Below, one piece after another: positions 18,623 to 27,884 of a DNA stretch of 64,000 nt. Below the pieces are notes generated by a model that worked only from the letters and a program-made list of their open reading frames with translations, was not told the DNA's origin and ran no database searches. A program made the position numbers and the translations under genes. Positions within the stretch are counted from its first letter, which is position 1. Each line of letters starts with the position of its first letter. The stretch is taken from the NCBI RefSeq assembly GCF_025449335.1, contig NZ_CP104883.1, positions 922,501-986,500 on the forward strand. The letters run 5' to 3'. This DNA comes from Bartonella sp. HY328 (GTDB taxonomy: Bacteria; Pseudomonadota; Alphaproteobacteria; Rhizobiales; Rhizobiaceae).

Positions 18623-18669
18623 AAAAAGCACTATTTTGCATTTCTATGAAATGCTAAATAGTGCTTTTT
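18623..18669 (+). terminator. Strong terminator after prfC
   Basis: A 21-base arm (AAAAAGCACTATTT plus GCATTT with one mismatch) is inverted around a CTATG loop, ending in CTTTTT. The A-rich 5' arm would also let it work on the other strand. The 85 bases before it hold a second small hairpin (18560-18575), probably part of the 3' untranslated region. Confidence 0.85.
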
Positions 18670-19308
18670 GCATTATGGCGCGTGCTGTTGGGTGAAGGCT
18701 TCATTGAACTACGTGGCTGTAATATTTTTGCGTAAAAGAATCTTAAATTTTACGAAATAGCTTACATATTTGTAATTTGTTGCGTTTTAATACAGCGATT
18801 TACGGCGATAATTGGATAGTTTAAATAGATTGATGGTATCAGATTGATTATTATTGCTATTTGTAGACAGTAAATGAGAATATGTTTATACAAGAACAAG
18901 ATATAGTCGCTGTCTAACGGATAAGTAATGTTCGGGTGTAAATATCCAAATCGTTTAGATCTCGTTAGATAAATTTGCTGTAAAAGCTAAGGGTAATAAA
19001 CCCTAAATATGTTAAGCAAAATAGCTATTTAAGAGGTAATGAGATATTAGACTAATCAGTTTAGTCAATAACAATTTAGCAAAATTTGTTCGTTTTGCTA
19101 AAATGAAAAGCTAATTCATAAACTCAAACCTTATATAAGTGTTTAAAGAAAAATGTATCTATAATTTATAAAAAAACAGATTTACATATTTATTTTAGAA
19201 TGCATTTATTTTATGATATTTAAAAATTTTAACTTATTAATATGAAATTTATTAAAAATATTATTTCAATTTTCTAAAATTTATTTGAAACCATTGGGCT
19301 ATCTTGTA
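18670..19308. other. Long AT-rich upstream region of the autotransporter
   Basis: About 640 bases with no coding frame or known RNA. The last 200 bases are extremely A/T-rich. Such long leaders are common before surface-protein genes and may hold upstream control sites, but no defined box was recognised. Confidence 0.45.
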
Positions 19309-22300
19309 ATGAAAAATTCAATCACTCGTTTATTATGCGCAACTATGCTTTGCTCAGCTTTTCTTGACCCTTTTTCTGGTATGGAGGCATTTGCAAATAT
19401 AATTACATATGATGGTACAACCAGCGAGTTTGATCAATTACAAGATGACACGCTAGGGGTGGCTCAAAAGAGGGTTGGACCTAATGATAGTGCAGATCAA
19501 TCAGATAATTCTATTCTTATAAATGATTCAAATGGCTTAGGTGATGGTTTTTCGGGTAATATTGCCGTCTATGGTGGTTATTCCGATCAAGGAACTTTAA
19601 TTTCTAATAATAAAATTACCATGACTGGCGGTTCGGCGATAATCGTTTACGGTGGTTTTAGCAATTTGGGGATGGTCCAAAATAACCAAGTTAATCTTTC
19701 AAATGCTAAAATTAGCAATAATGTCTATGGTGGCTATAGCGAAGATTCAGAAGGCATAACGAATAATAGTGTTGTTATTGACAATAATAGTTCGGTAACA
19801 GGCTCGGTATATGGCGGATTAATGAACGGTTATAACGGTGATATTTCAAGAAATATTAGCGCAAACCGCGTCACAATATCGGGAAATAGTTCGATTGCAG
19901 GAGATGTGCATGGTGCCTTTGTTTACAATAATGCGCCTAATATTAGCAATATATTAAATGATAATATTGTCGAAATTACAAATAGTTATGTTAAAGGTCA
20001 AGTTTCTGGTGCCTATATTCAAAGTTCGGGCATGTTATCGGCTGATGAAATTTTTAGCCTACAAGGAAATAAGGTCAATATTGTTAATAGCCGTGTAGAT
20101 GGCAGTATCAATGGTGCTTATAGTAATGTTTACGGATCGTCATCAGCGCTGCACAATAGCGTGACGATTTTAAATAGTGATGTCACTCAGGTAAATGGCG
20201 GCAATGTGTTTAGCAATGTTGAAGGGGTTAGTCTTATTGTGAACGCCAATTCCGTCTCCATAAGCGGTGGAAGTGCTTCACAAGTTCAGGGCGGTAATGC
20301 TGAGTTAAATGGTTATAGTCCGTCCTTAGGGCAGGTTTTTGATAACCGCGTCGATGTTGATGGTGTCACGGGTATTGCGTCAATTTATGGCGGTAGAGGC
20401 TACATTAGATATGGTTCGGCCTTGGTCAACGGTAACCAAGTTAATGTTTCTAATAGCATTTTGCGTTCAAATTCTGAAATCTATGGTGGCTATGCTTTTG
20501 GTGGCGAGAGCCTTCAAGCCAATGATAATAAAGTTCAAATAAGCAATAGTTCTTCAATTACCAGAGTTTATGGTGGTTTTGCTACGGGCGGTAGCGGCAT
20601 GGAAGAGCAAAAAATTGAAAATTTTGCTCAAAATAATATGGTGGTCATATCGGGGAGTGATATTGGCTTAGAAGTTGTTGGCGGTCTTATCGAAACAAGC
20701 ATGGCGAGCGACAACAATATTTTAAGCAACGCCGTGTCAATTGTTGATAGTCATGTTGGTGGGGATGTTATTGGCGGATCGCTTCGCAATTATGGCTCGT
20801 CCATTGATGTTACAATTGCTAGTAATACTATAGAATTATCAGGCCTTACAACTATTGATGGCTCTTTATATGGCGGCTATGCAATTAATGGAGCTGATGC
20901 AGGCCATGTCACCAATAATACAGTGACCCTTAATGGTGATCAGCTAAATATTCTCGGATCCTTATATGGTGGTTATAGCATAACAAGTAGCGGTGAGGTC
21001 AATAATGAGTTTGACCGCGTTGTTGCCGGTAACACGCTTAATCTTAATCAATATCGCGGTGGTGTCAGTGGTATTTATAATTTTGAAAATTATAATTGGC
21101 TATTGCCAAGCTCTGTCGTCAATAATGATGTACTTATCCATATTACCGACAATGATGCTGTCAATTTGGACAATACCAATCATAGCGTTGCAATGATTAA
21201 TGATGGCAATCGTCTAAATGAGGGTGATGAAATCACCATGATTGATAGGGCTGTTGGCAATCCAGCAGCAACGCCAACCCAAGTAACTCAAGGCCAATTT
21301 ATTATTTATGACGTTAGCGTTAAAGTGACTGACGACAATAGATTTGTGCTAAAAGTGAATGGTAAAACCGATGGTGAGGAAACGGATACAGACGGCACGG
21401 ATGGTCATGAAACCGATACTGGAGGCACAGATGGTAATGAAGCCGATAATGGCGGTGGAGATACCGATGGAACATCGGTTAAACCTGAAAAACCTGCAGG
21501 CTATATTAATCCACGCAGTAAAGCATTTTCAGAAGGGCGTATTGCTGGCCTTGCCTTCCTTAATCAAGCCAATGATTTGATTGCAACTGCTGGCATTGAC
21601 AATATTCGTATCATGGTTCGTGCTAATGAAGATGAGATTTATCGACCCCATTTTATTCCATTCATGATCGCTAATGGTTCAACCCAGCGTTATAAAACTG
21701 GTAGCCATGTTGATATTGATGGTTTCAATATGGCGGTTGGTCTTGCCACTGGCTTTGAAACCAAGGGAAATCATAAAGTAACCCTTGGTTCATTTTTTGA
21801 ATATGGTCACGGTACTTATGATACCTATAATAATTTTGCCACTTATGGTTCAGTTCATGCTGATGGTGATGTAAATTATAAAGGTGGAGGTATTTTTGGC
21901 CGTATGGAGTTCGGTGGTACCGGTCTTGGCCACGTTGCAAGCCTTGCAGCAGATCAGGTCGACGGCCTTTATGTTGAAGCCTCGATAAGAGGCGGCAAAA
22001 CCCGCAATAAGTTTGATGGTAGCAATGATTTAATTGATGGTGAAGGTTATCGCGGTATCTATGATAGCAAGGTATCCTATTATGGTGGCCATGCGGCTGT
22101 TGCCTATGTTTTCAACTTTGATGAAAAGCAAGCATTAGATGTTTATGGTCGCTATTTGTGGATGCATATGGATGGCGATACAGTCAATATCGGCAAGGAC
22201 CAATTGCATTTCGATAAAAGCAACAGCTCGCGCATGCAAGTCGGTGGGCGCTATAGCTATGCTTATAGCCAGCAATTTAAACCTTATGTTAGCGCGGCAT

Positions 22301-22515
22301 ATGAATATGAGTTTGATGGTGCAATTAGCGCCAATGCCTATGGCTTAAGTCTGGCAGAGCCGTCATTAAAAGGCTCAACTGGTATTTTTGAAGCCGGTTT
22401 CTTGTTCCATCCAATTGCTGATAATGATGCGCTTAGCATTAATGTCAATGGTCAAGGCTTTGTTGGCCAGCGTCAAGGTGGTGGCGGTGGCGCAAAAATA
22501 AAATATGAATTTTAA
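19309..22515 (+). CDS. Type V autotransporter with YGG-repeat passenger
   Basis: Large outer-membrane/surface protein, 1068 aa. A signal peptide (MKNSITRLLCATMLCSAFLD, cleaved near EAFA) is followed by a passenger of about 650 residues. It is built from roughly 16 degenerate units of about 40 residues, each with a pattern like N-x-V-x-I-S-x-S followed by VYGGY, IYGGY, VYGGF or a variant such as INGAY. This suggests a right-handed beta-helix. An Asp/Gly/Thr-rich linker (DTDGTDGHETDTGGTDGNE) precedes the C-terminal beta-barrel of about 280 residues, which ends in KIKYEF with the terminal Phe used for BAM assembly. The ATG at 19309 restores a proper signal peptide; a TTG at 19285 is also possible. 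Role is probably adhesion, by inference. Confidence 0.9.
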   Translation: MKNSITRLLCATMLCSAFLDPFSGMEAFANIITYDGTTSEFDQLQDDTLGVAQKRVGPNDSADQSDNSILINDSNGLGDGFSGNIAVYGGYSDQGTLISNNKITMTGGSAIIVYGGFSNLGMVQNNQVNLSNAKISNNVYGGYSEDSEGITNNSVVIDNNSSVTGSVYGGLMNGYNGDISRNISANRVTISGNSSIAGDVHGAFVYNNAPNISNILNDNIVEITNSYVKGQVSGAYIQSSGMLSADEIFSLQGNKVNIVNSRVDGSINGAYSNVYGSSSALHNSVTILNSDVTQVNGGNVFSNVEGVSLIVNANSVSISGGSASQVQGGNAELNGYSPSLGQVFDNRVDVDGVTGIASIYGGRGYIRYGSALVNGNQVNVSNSILRSNSEIYGGYAFGGESLQANDNKVQISNSSSITRVYGGFATGGSGMEEQKIENFAQNNMVVISGSDIGLEVVGGLIETSMASDNNILSNAVSIVDSHVGGDVIGGSLRNYGSSIDVTIASNTIELSGLTTIDGSLYGGYAINGADAGHVTNNTVTLNGDQLNILGSLYGGYSITSSGEVNNEFDRVVAGNTLNLNQYRGGVSGIYNFENYNWLLPSSVVNNDVLIHITDNDAVNLDNTNHSVAMINDGNRLNEGDEITMIDRAVGNPAATPTQVTQGQFIIYDVSVKVTDDNRFVLKVNGKTDGEETDTDGTDGHETDTGGTDGNEADNGGGDTDGTSVKPEKPAGYINPRSKAFSEGRIAGLAFLNQANDLIATAGIDNIRIMVRANEDEIYRPHFIPFMIANGSTQRYKTGSHVDIDGFNMAVGLATGFETKGNHKVTLGSFFEYGHGTYDTYNNFATYGSVHADGDVNYKGGGIFGRMEFGGTGLGHVASLAADQVDGLYVEASIRGGKTRNKFDGSNDLIDGEGYRGIYDSKVSYYGGHAAVAYVFNFDEKQALDVYGRYLWMHMDGDTVNIGKDQLHFDKSNSSRMQVGGRYSYAYSQQFKPYVSAAYEYEFDGAISANAYGLSLAEPSLKGSTGIFEAGFLFHPIADNDALSINVNGQGFVGQRQGGGGGAKIKYEF

Positions 22516-22522
22516 AAACTTA

Positions 22523-22542
22523 AAATTTTCGCTTGAAAATTT
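22523..22542 (+). terminator. Weak hairpin after the autotransporter gene
   Basis: AAATTTTC-GCTT-GAAAATTT, a perfect 8-bp A/T-rich stem seven bases after the stop codon. No T-run follows, so confidence is low. Confidence 0.4.
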
Positions 22543-22708
22543 ATCGCGATGGGTGAAATAGCAAATTTTGCCCATTGCCACAAATATTTCAGTTTTATGC
22601 AAAATGCTTTGCAATATCATTACACAATTTGCAGTAATTTAGTTTTGTTCTCTTTTAATTGCCCTTCTCCATATCCACATAGAAGATTGGTAAATTGGAG
22701 AAGATAAA

Positions 22709-23086
22709 ATGCAATGTCCTATTGATGGTGAAACTCTGGTCATGAGTGAGCGCAGTGGTATCGAAATTGATTACTGCCCAAAATGTCGTGGTATTTGGCT
22801 TGATCGTGGCGAATTGGATAAAATTTTAGAGCGTGGCTCGCAGGAAATGAACCAGCGGGATGTGAGTGATCGGCGGGCTGATACGTCTTATGAGCCGCCA
22901 AGAGCCGCAAGTTCGCATCATGATTCCTATCGCGATGAGCGTGCGCGTGATGATAGACATGGGGACAGGCGTTATAGTGAAAAAGATCGCTATAATGAAA
23001 AAGATCGTTATGACGACCGCTATCATGATGGTAAGAAAAACCGTAAAAAATCATTCTTAAGTGAGATATTTGAGTTTGGTGATTAA
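22709..23086 (+). CDS. TFIIB-type zinc-ribbon protein with charged tail
   Basis: Small protein of 125 aa. Residues 1-45 form a zinc-ribbon of the zf-TFIIB family: MQCPIDGETLVMSERSGIEI then DYCPKCRGIWLDRGELDKI. Only three of the four usual Cys ligands are obvious (Cys3, Cys23 and Cys26). The rest is a disordered, highly charged tail rich in Asp, Arg, His and Tyr, with the near-repeat EKDRY twice, ending in a short hydrophobic stretch (SFLSEIFEFGD). Function is unknown for the family. GGAGAAG lies six bases before the ATG. It converges with the Bax-inhibitor-like gene on a shared terminator. Confidence 0.85.
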   Translation: MQCPIDGETLVMSERSGIEIDYCPKCRGIWLDRGELDKILERGSQEMNQRDVSDRRADTSYEPPRAASSHHDSYRDERARDDRHGDRRYSEKDRYNEKDRYDDRYHDGKKNRKKSFLSEIFEFGD

Positions 23087-23111
23087 AATTTATGATGTGA
23101 AACTGAAAAAT

Positions 23112-23145
23112 AAAAAGCCCCGTTTAATAAAACGGGGCTTTCCTT
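23112..23145. terminator. Bidirectional terminator between convergent genes
   Basis: AAAGCCCCGTTT (23114-23125), loop AATA, AAACGGGGCTTT (23130-23141): a perfect 12-bp GC-core stem with A-run before and T-run after, so it works for both the zinc-ribbon gene and the minus-strand membrane gene. Confidence 0.93.
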
Positions 23146-23169
23146 TATGCCAAAAATAGCTTTTTTATA

Positions 23170-23889
23170 TTAGTCGCGGTTACCAAGGAAACGCAATAGG
23201 AACAAGAACAGATTGACGAAATCGAGATAGAGGTGCAATGCGCCTATGACGATTTTTCTGCCGCGTGTTTCATCATGATCACCTTCATAATAGGCTTCTT
23301 TGATCATTTGTGTATCATACGCGGTAAGACCCGCAAAAATCAACACGCCCGCTACAGAAATTACAAAATCCAAAGCCGATGATTCAACAAAAAAAGTAAC
23401 AAGTGACGCAATGATCAAACCAATAAGGCCGATCACCAAAAATGTTCTTAGTGGGCTAAGATCACGTTTAGTGGTATAACCATAAAGTGACAAACCACCA
23501 AATGATGTCGCAGTTATGAAGAATGTCCGTGCAATACTTCCAATTTCATATACTAGAAAAATAGGTGCTAGTGATGCACCCAACAATGCAGCATAGGCAA
23601 TAAATAATGCCTGAGCTGTAAATGTTGATAAACGATTAATGCCAAATTGCAAAAACATAGCAACGCCAAATGGTATGATCACTAGAATAAAGCTATATTG
23701 TTGTAAAAATAATTTGAATTGGTAATTGGTGGCTGCAAAATAGGCAACACTTAATGCAAGAATGCCCGTAATTGCAAGGCCAAACATCATCAGGTTATAA
23801 ACGCCAAGCATATAGCTGCGCAAACCCTGATCTATTGATGCATCTCCGCGCGTAATTGTAGTTGTGCGCATATTATTATAGTCTGCCAT
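23170..23889 (-). CDS. Bax inhibitor-1/YccA (YbhL-type) family membrane protein
   Basis: Inner-membrane protein of 239 aa with seven hydrophobic segments, matching the BI-1/TMBIM fold. Family motifs are seen in ITGILALSVAYF, FGGLSLYGYTTKRDLSPL, LIFAGLTAYDTQMIK and the C-terminal GALHLYLDFVNLFLFLLRFLG. Bacterial members are thought to act as pH-sensitive calcium leak channels (BsYetJ) or FtsH-linked proteins (YccA). AAGGA lies eight bases before the ATG and is part of a conserved-looking GC-rich leader listed separately. Confidence 0.95.
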   Translation of the reverse strand: MADYNNMRTTTITRGDASIDQGLRSYMLGVYNLMMFGLAITGILALSVAYFAATNYQFKLFLQQYSFILVIIPFGVAMFLQFGINRLSTFTAQALFIAYAALLGASLAPIFLVYEIGSIARTFFITATSFGGLSLYGYTTKRDLSPLRTFLVIGLIGLIIASLVTFFVESSALDFVISVAGVLIFAGLTAYDTQMIKEAYYEGDHDETRGRKIVIGALHLYLDFVNLFLFLLRFLGNRD

Positions 23890-23892
23890 AAA

Positions 23893-23936
23893 AAAATCCT
23901 TTGCGTGCGTTCCGTCGGGTGTCGGTCGTTTAAGCT
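23893..23936 (-). promoter_or_regulatory. ybhL-type leader RNA upstream of the BI-1 gene
   Basis: In minus-strand sense the 45 bases before the start are GC-rich in an AT-rich region, contain CGACCGACACCCGACGGAAC and end in GCACGCAAAGGA, the ribosome site. Position, gene partner and sequence fit the ybhL leader motif described upstream of ybhL-like genes in Rhizobiales. CCG and CGG arms around the ACACCCGA loop can form a small hairpin. The match is from memory of the motif; a covariance-model search would settle it. Confidence 0.6.
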
Positions 23937-24348
23937 TTAGAAAATATTAGTGCTAAAAAATGCCAATTTTGTGATGAATATTTACATTCTTCAACCATCT
24001 ACATTTAAAAGCTTTTTTACTTCTCTAAAATTAAAGCGTACAAAAATAAAATATCCACTATAATTTTCAAAAGAGGAAGTTTTTTAATAAACGCCCAGGC
24101 GCCGCTGGCGGAACTCCAGCATGCCTTAACATTATTATGGCTATTTACATCTTTACAAACAAGTCGTTAATTTAATTTTTTTTACTTTTTCACAAACTAT
24201 CGCCAGCAAAACTATAATCAAATATGTTTTGTTATTAGAGCTATTTCCATTTACCAATTTTATTTTTAAGAATTTTCAAGCTTAACCATAAACTCGGCTT
24301 ATTTTTCCTTAAAAGTAACAACATATAGTTTTATAAGTGGAGGCCTTT
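23937..24348. other. Divergent intergenic region with one GC-rich spot
   Basis: About 410 bases between the BI-1 gene and the ABC ATPase gene. Mostly A/T-rich and gene-free. Around 24092-24123 a short GC-rich stretch contains GCTGG-N7-CCAGC, a small hairpin of unknown meaning. Confidence 0.4.
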
Positions 24349-25032
24349 GTGGCAGATTTATTGGTGGCTTTAAAAAATGTTGATTTAACTTTGGGTGAGG
24401 GGGCGTCAAAAGTTCATGTGCTCAAAAAAATGTCACTTAATATTGATAAAGGCGAGGTTATTGGCATTGTTGGGCCATCAGGTTCTGGAAAATCTACATT
24501 ATTAATGGTGCTTGCCGGCCTAGAAAAGGTGGACAGTGGCCAGGTTTTAATTAGTGATTGCGATATTTCAAAGCTCAATGAAGATGAAGCGGCGCTTTTT
24601 CGTGGCCGCAATATTGGTATTGTTTTTCAATCTTTTCATCTTATCCCCAATATGACGGCGCTTGAAAATACCGCAGTGCCTTTGGAACTTGCTGGTGATA
24701 AAAATGCCTTTAATCGCGCGCGGCAAGAATTAGAGGCGGTTGGCCTTGGCCATCGCTTAAACCATTATCCTGCCACCCTATCAGGCGGCGAACAACAACG
24801 GGTTGCTATAGCAAGAGCTTTAGCGCCAAGACCAAAAATTATTATTGCTGATGAGCCAACAGGTAACCTTGATAGCGCGACAGGGCAGGATATTGCCGAT
24901 CTTTTATTTCAGCGTGCGCATGAAAATGCCACCACTATGGTCCTTGTTACCCATGACAATCAGTTGGCAGCTCGCTGCGCTCGCCAAATCCATGTGCGCA
25001 ATGGTGAAATTGAAGTGGGCCATGCAGTATGA
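24349..25032 (+). CDS. ABC transporter ATP-binding protein, YbbA/LolD-like
   Basis: Cytoplasmic ATPase subunit of 227 aa of the MacB/LolD/YbbA group. Walker A GPSGSGKSTLL, Q-loop FQSFHLIP, signature LSGGEQQRVAIARAL, Walker B IIIADEPTG and the switch His in LVTHD are all intact. A GTG start at 24349 has GGAGG five bases upstream; a GTG at 24337 would place the site inside the gene. It overlaps the permease gene by four bases (ATGA). In many Proteobacteria the ybbA-ybbP pair lies beside a TesA-like esterase gene; here that gene is about 7 kb away. Confidence 0.92.
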   Translation: MADLLVALKNVDLTLGEGASKVHVLKKMSLNIDKGEVIGIVGPSGSGKSTLLMVLAGLEKVDSGQVLISDCDISKLNEDEAALFRGRNIGIVFQSFHLIPNMTALENTAVPLELAGDKNAFNRARQELEAVGLGHRLNHYPATLSGGEQQRVAIARALAPRPKIIIADEPTGNLDSATGQDIADLLFQRAHENATTMVLVTHDNQLAARCARQIHVRNGEIEVGHAV

Positions 25033-27635
25033 AGCAAGATCATAGCATGACGGGTGCCTCTAAAGCCGTTAATAATTTATCGAAAGTCGCGAGTTTTAAA
25101 CTGGCTTTTAAGTTCGCTTTACGTGAAATGCGCGGAGGCTTACGCGGCTTTTATATTTTTCTTAGTTGTATTGCTCTTGGTGTTGCGGCAATCGGCGGTG
25201 TTGGCGGTATTACTGATATGATTCGCCATGAATTTGCCACCCAAGGTAAAATATTGCTTGGCGGCGATTTGCGCGTTTCGATGACGCAAAAAGAAGCAAG
25301 CCCACAAGAATTAAGCTATCTTGAAAGTATGGGTAATGTGTCTTCTAGCCTTTGGATGCGCACCATGGCACGGCGCAGCAGTGACCAAACCCAGCTACTG
25401 GCTGAAGCCCGCGCGGTTGATGATAAATATCCGCTTTATGGCGGTGTCAAAGTTAAGCTTAATGATGGCAAATTTTCCAATAATCTTTATGATGAAGTCA
25501 AAAATATCAATGGCACTTATGGTGTTGTTGTTGCGCCGCTTTTAGCGCAGCGCCTTGATTTGAATATTGGCGATAAGCTTACCCTTGGCAATACAGATTT
25601 TGAAATCAGAGGTTTGGTGGAAAATGAACCTGATCTGTTGTCAGAAGGCTTTCAATTAGGGCTTCGGGTGTTTTTGTCAGAAGAGGCAATGAAGCAAACC
25701 GGTCTTTTACAGCCGGGCAGCCTTTTTACTTATACCTATAAAATAGCTGTTCCTGCCGCTAAATTATCTGAGGTTGCCAAATTTGATGAAGCGGCCAAAA
25801 AGCAATTTCCCGATAATTTATGGATTATCCGCAATAGCGACAATGCAACGCCAGCTTTAACCAGTAATATTGAACGGTTTTCGCAATTTTTAACCCTCGT
25901 TGGCTTAATGGCCTTGGTGGTTGGTGGCGTTGGGGTGGCCAATGCGGTGCGTGCCTATCTTGAAACCAAATTTGGTGTGATTGCCACGCTAAAATCGCTC
26001 GGTGCTTCCGGTAATTTTGTTATTTGGCTTTATTTAATCCAAATCGTGTTGTTGAGCTTTATCGGTATTGCAATTGGTCTTGTTTTTGCGCTGATTATTC
26101 CGCCTATTGTTGGGCAAATATTAAATTCGTATTTTCCTTTGGCCGGTGGTTGGTCAATTTCCTATCTTAGCCTGTTAAATGGTGCGGCTTTTGCCTTGCT
26201 AACCACGCTTGGTTTTGCGTTAATGCCTTTGGCACGCGCGCGTGAAATTCCGGTCACTACCCTTTTTCGCGCCATGGGCTTTTCTGGCAAGGTTAAAATT
26301 GCGCGGCTTTATCTTGTTATTGTCGCATTGATTTTTGGCTCTATTGCTTTCATGGCGGTTTTCACCGCTTATGATCGGCGTATGGCGGCTATTTTCATCA
26401 TTGCCGTTATTGGTGTTTTCATTATTTTGCGGCTATTGGCGATGATCATTCAATATCTTGCCAAAAAGGTTTCCCATGTTCGTGCGCCAGCTTTGCGCCT
26501 TGCTATTGGCAATATTTATCGCCCCGGTTCCTTAACCAGTGCCATTGTGCTTGCGCTTGGGCTTGGGCTGACTTTGCTTGTTGCCATTGCCACTATTGAC
26601 GGTAATTTACGCCGGCAACTTGGCGAAACAGTGCCGATCAATGCGCCAGCATTTTTCTTCCTTGATATTCCAAGCGATGGAGAGCCCGCATTTCGTACCT
26701 TAATCGCTCAAAATGACCCCAAGGGTGAATTACGGCTTATGCCCACTTTGCGGGCGCGTATCACCGCGCTTAATAATGTCGAGGCAAAGGATGCCAATGT
26801 TGCTGAAAATGGCCGTTGGGTGCTGCGCGGTGATCGTAATATTACATATTCAGATAATGTACCAGAATCGACCGTACTAAAAGAAGGCACATGGTGGCCG
26901 CAAAATTATGATGGTCCGCCGCAAGTATCAATGTCAAATGATGAAGCAAAAGCACTTGGCTTAAAGCTTGGTGACATGATAACCGTTAACGCCTTAGGGC
27001 GGCAAATATCGGCTAAAATTACCAGCCTGCGAGAAGTGCATTGGGATTCAATGAATATGAATTTCGTCATGATTTTTTCGCCCAATAGTTTTCGTGGTGC
27101 GCCGCATATTTGGATGGGAACGCTTAAAAAAGGCGATGGTAAGCTTGAAGATGTGGCATTAATGCGCGCTATTGGTAAAGATTTTCCCTCGGTGACAATT
27201 TTATCAGTGCAAGATATTATCACCAATGCACGAGAGCTTATTGATCAAATTGGTCTTGGTGTGCGGGCCTCTGCCTCTATTGCTTTGCTTGCCGCCATTC
27301 TTGTGTTAGCAGGCGCGCTATCCGCCGGTAACCGTAGCCGAACCCATGATGCGGTGGTGCTAAAAACTCTTGGCGCAACTCGCAAAGTGCTTATTCGTGC
27401 CTTTTTATATGAATATATAATTTTAGGCGTTGTCAGCGCGGTTTTTGCCTTTATTGCAGGCAGTGCGGCAGGGCTTGCTATGGCACGTTTTCGTATGGAT
27501 CTTGATGCAGTACTATTGCCGCAAACAGGGCTTATGGTTTTGGTTGCTGCCTTGGTGCTAAGTGTTGGTTTTGGTCTTATTGGCACATGGCGTATTTTGG
27601 GGCAAAAACCATCGCGTTGGCTGCGTGAATTGTGA
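25029..27635 (+). CDS. FtsX/YbbP-like ABC transporter permease
   Basis: Membrane subunit of 868 aa. It has two FtsX-type halves: an N-terminal helix (LRGFYIFLSCIALGVAAIGG), a large extracytoplasmic domain (about 60-260), then a first cluster of membrane helices with FSQFLTLVGLMALVVGGVGV and ALVIIPP-like loops, a second large soluble domain (about 540-730), and a final three-helix FtsX domain with AAILVLAGALSAGNRSRTHDAVVLKTLGA. This layout matches YbbP. The role is probably extraction or export of lipophilic molecules from the inner membrane, by analogy only. It is translationally coupled to the ATPase gene. Confidence 0.92.
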   Translation: MKQDHSMTGASKAVNNLSKVASFKLAFKFALREMRGGLRGFYIFLSCIALGVAAIGGVGGITDMIRHEFATQGKILLGGDLRVSMTQKEASPQELSYLESMGNVSSSLWMRTMARRSSDQTQLLAEARAVDDKYPLYGGVKVKLNDGKFSNNLYDEVKNINGTYGVVVAPLLAQRLDLNIGDKLTLGNTDFEIRGLVENEPDLLSEGFQLGLRVFLSEEAMKQTGLLQPGSLFTYTYKIAVPAAKLSEVAKFDEAAKKQFPDNLWIIRNSDNATPALTSNIERFSQFLTLVGLMALVVGGVGVANAVRAYLETKFGVIATLKSLGASGNFVIWLYLIQIVLLSFIGIAIGLVFALIIPPIVGQILNSYFPLAGGWSISYLSLLNGAAFALLTTLGFALMPLARAREIPVTTLFRAMGFSGKVKIARLYLVIVALIFGSIAFMAVFTAYDRRMAAIFIIAVIGVFIILRLLAMIIQYLAKKVSHVRAPALRLAIGNIYRPGSLTSAIVLALGLGLTLLVAIATIDGNLRRQLGETVPINAPAFFFLDIPSDGEPAFRTLIAQNDPKGELRLMPTLRARITALNNVEAKDANVAENGRWVLRGDRNITYSDNVPESTVLKEGTWWPQNYDGPPQVSMSNDEAKALGLKLGDMITVNALGRQISAKITSLREVHWDSMNMNFVMIFSPNSFRGAPHIWMGTLKKGDGKLEDVALMRAIGKDFPSVTILSVQDIITNARELIDQIGLGVRASASIALLAAILVLAGALSAGNRSRTHDAVVLKTLGATRKVLIRAFLYEYIILGVVSAVFAFIAGSAAGLAMARFRMDLDAVLLPQTGLMVLVAALVLSVGFGLIGTWRILGQKPSRWLREL

Positions 27636-27664
27636 TCTTATAGTTAATAAAACATGTTATAAAA

Positions 27665-27707
27665 CTCAAGTGGAAGTAAGCGTGACTTATTAGCTTGCTA
27701 TCACTTG
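27665..27707. other. Hairpin between the permease gene and lepA
   Basis: TCAAGTG (27665-27671) is inverted at CACTTGA (27701-27707), with an inner pair AGTAAGC/GCTTGCT (one wobble) and an 11-base loop. No T-run follows. It could end or protect the permease transcript. Confidence 0.4.
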
Positions 27708-27884
27708 AAGCAGAAGAACGTAGCAGCACAAATTATCAAAAATTTTTTCTTTTTACTTTTGCACTGTTCATTTTCTTGCAAATATTAATAATTTTAGCAA
27801 GCAAGCTGTGAAAAGCTGCAAATCTATGCCCAACTTGCTAAGAAGGCCTTTGCCTTTATTGTTAACACCTGCTAAATCGCTTCT

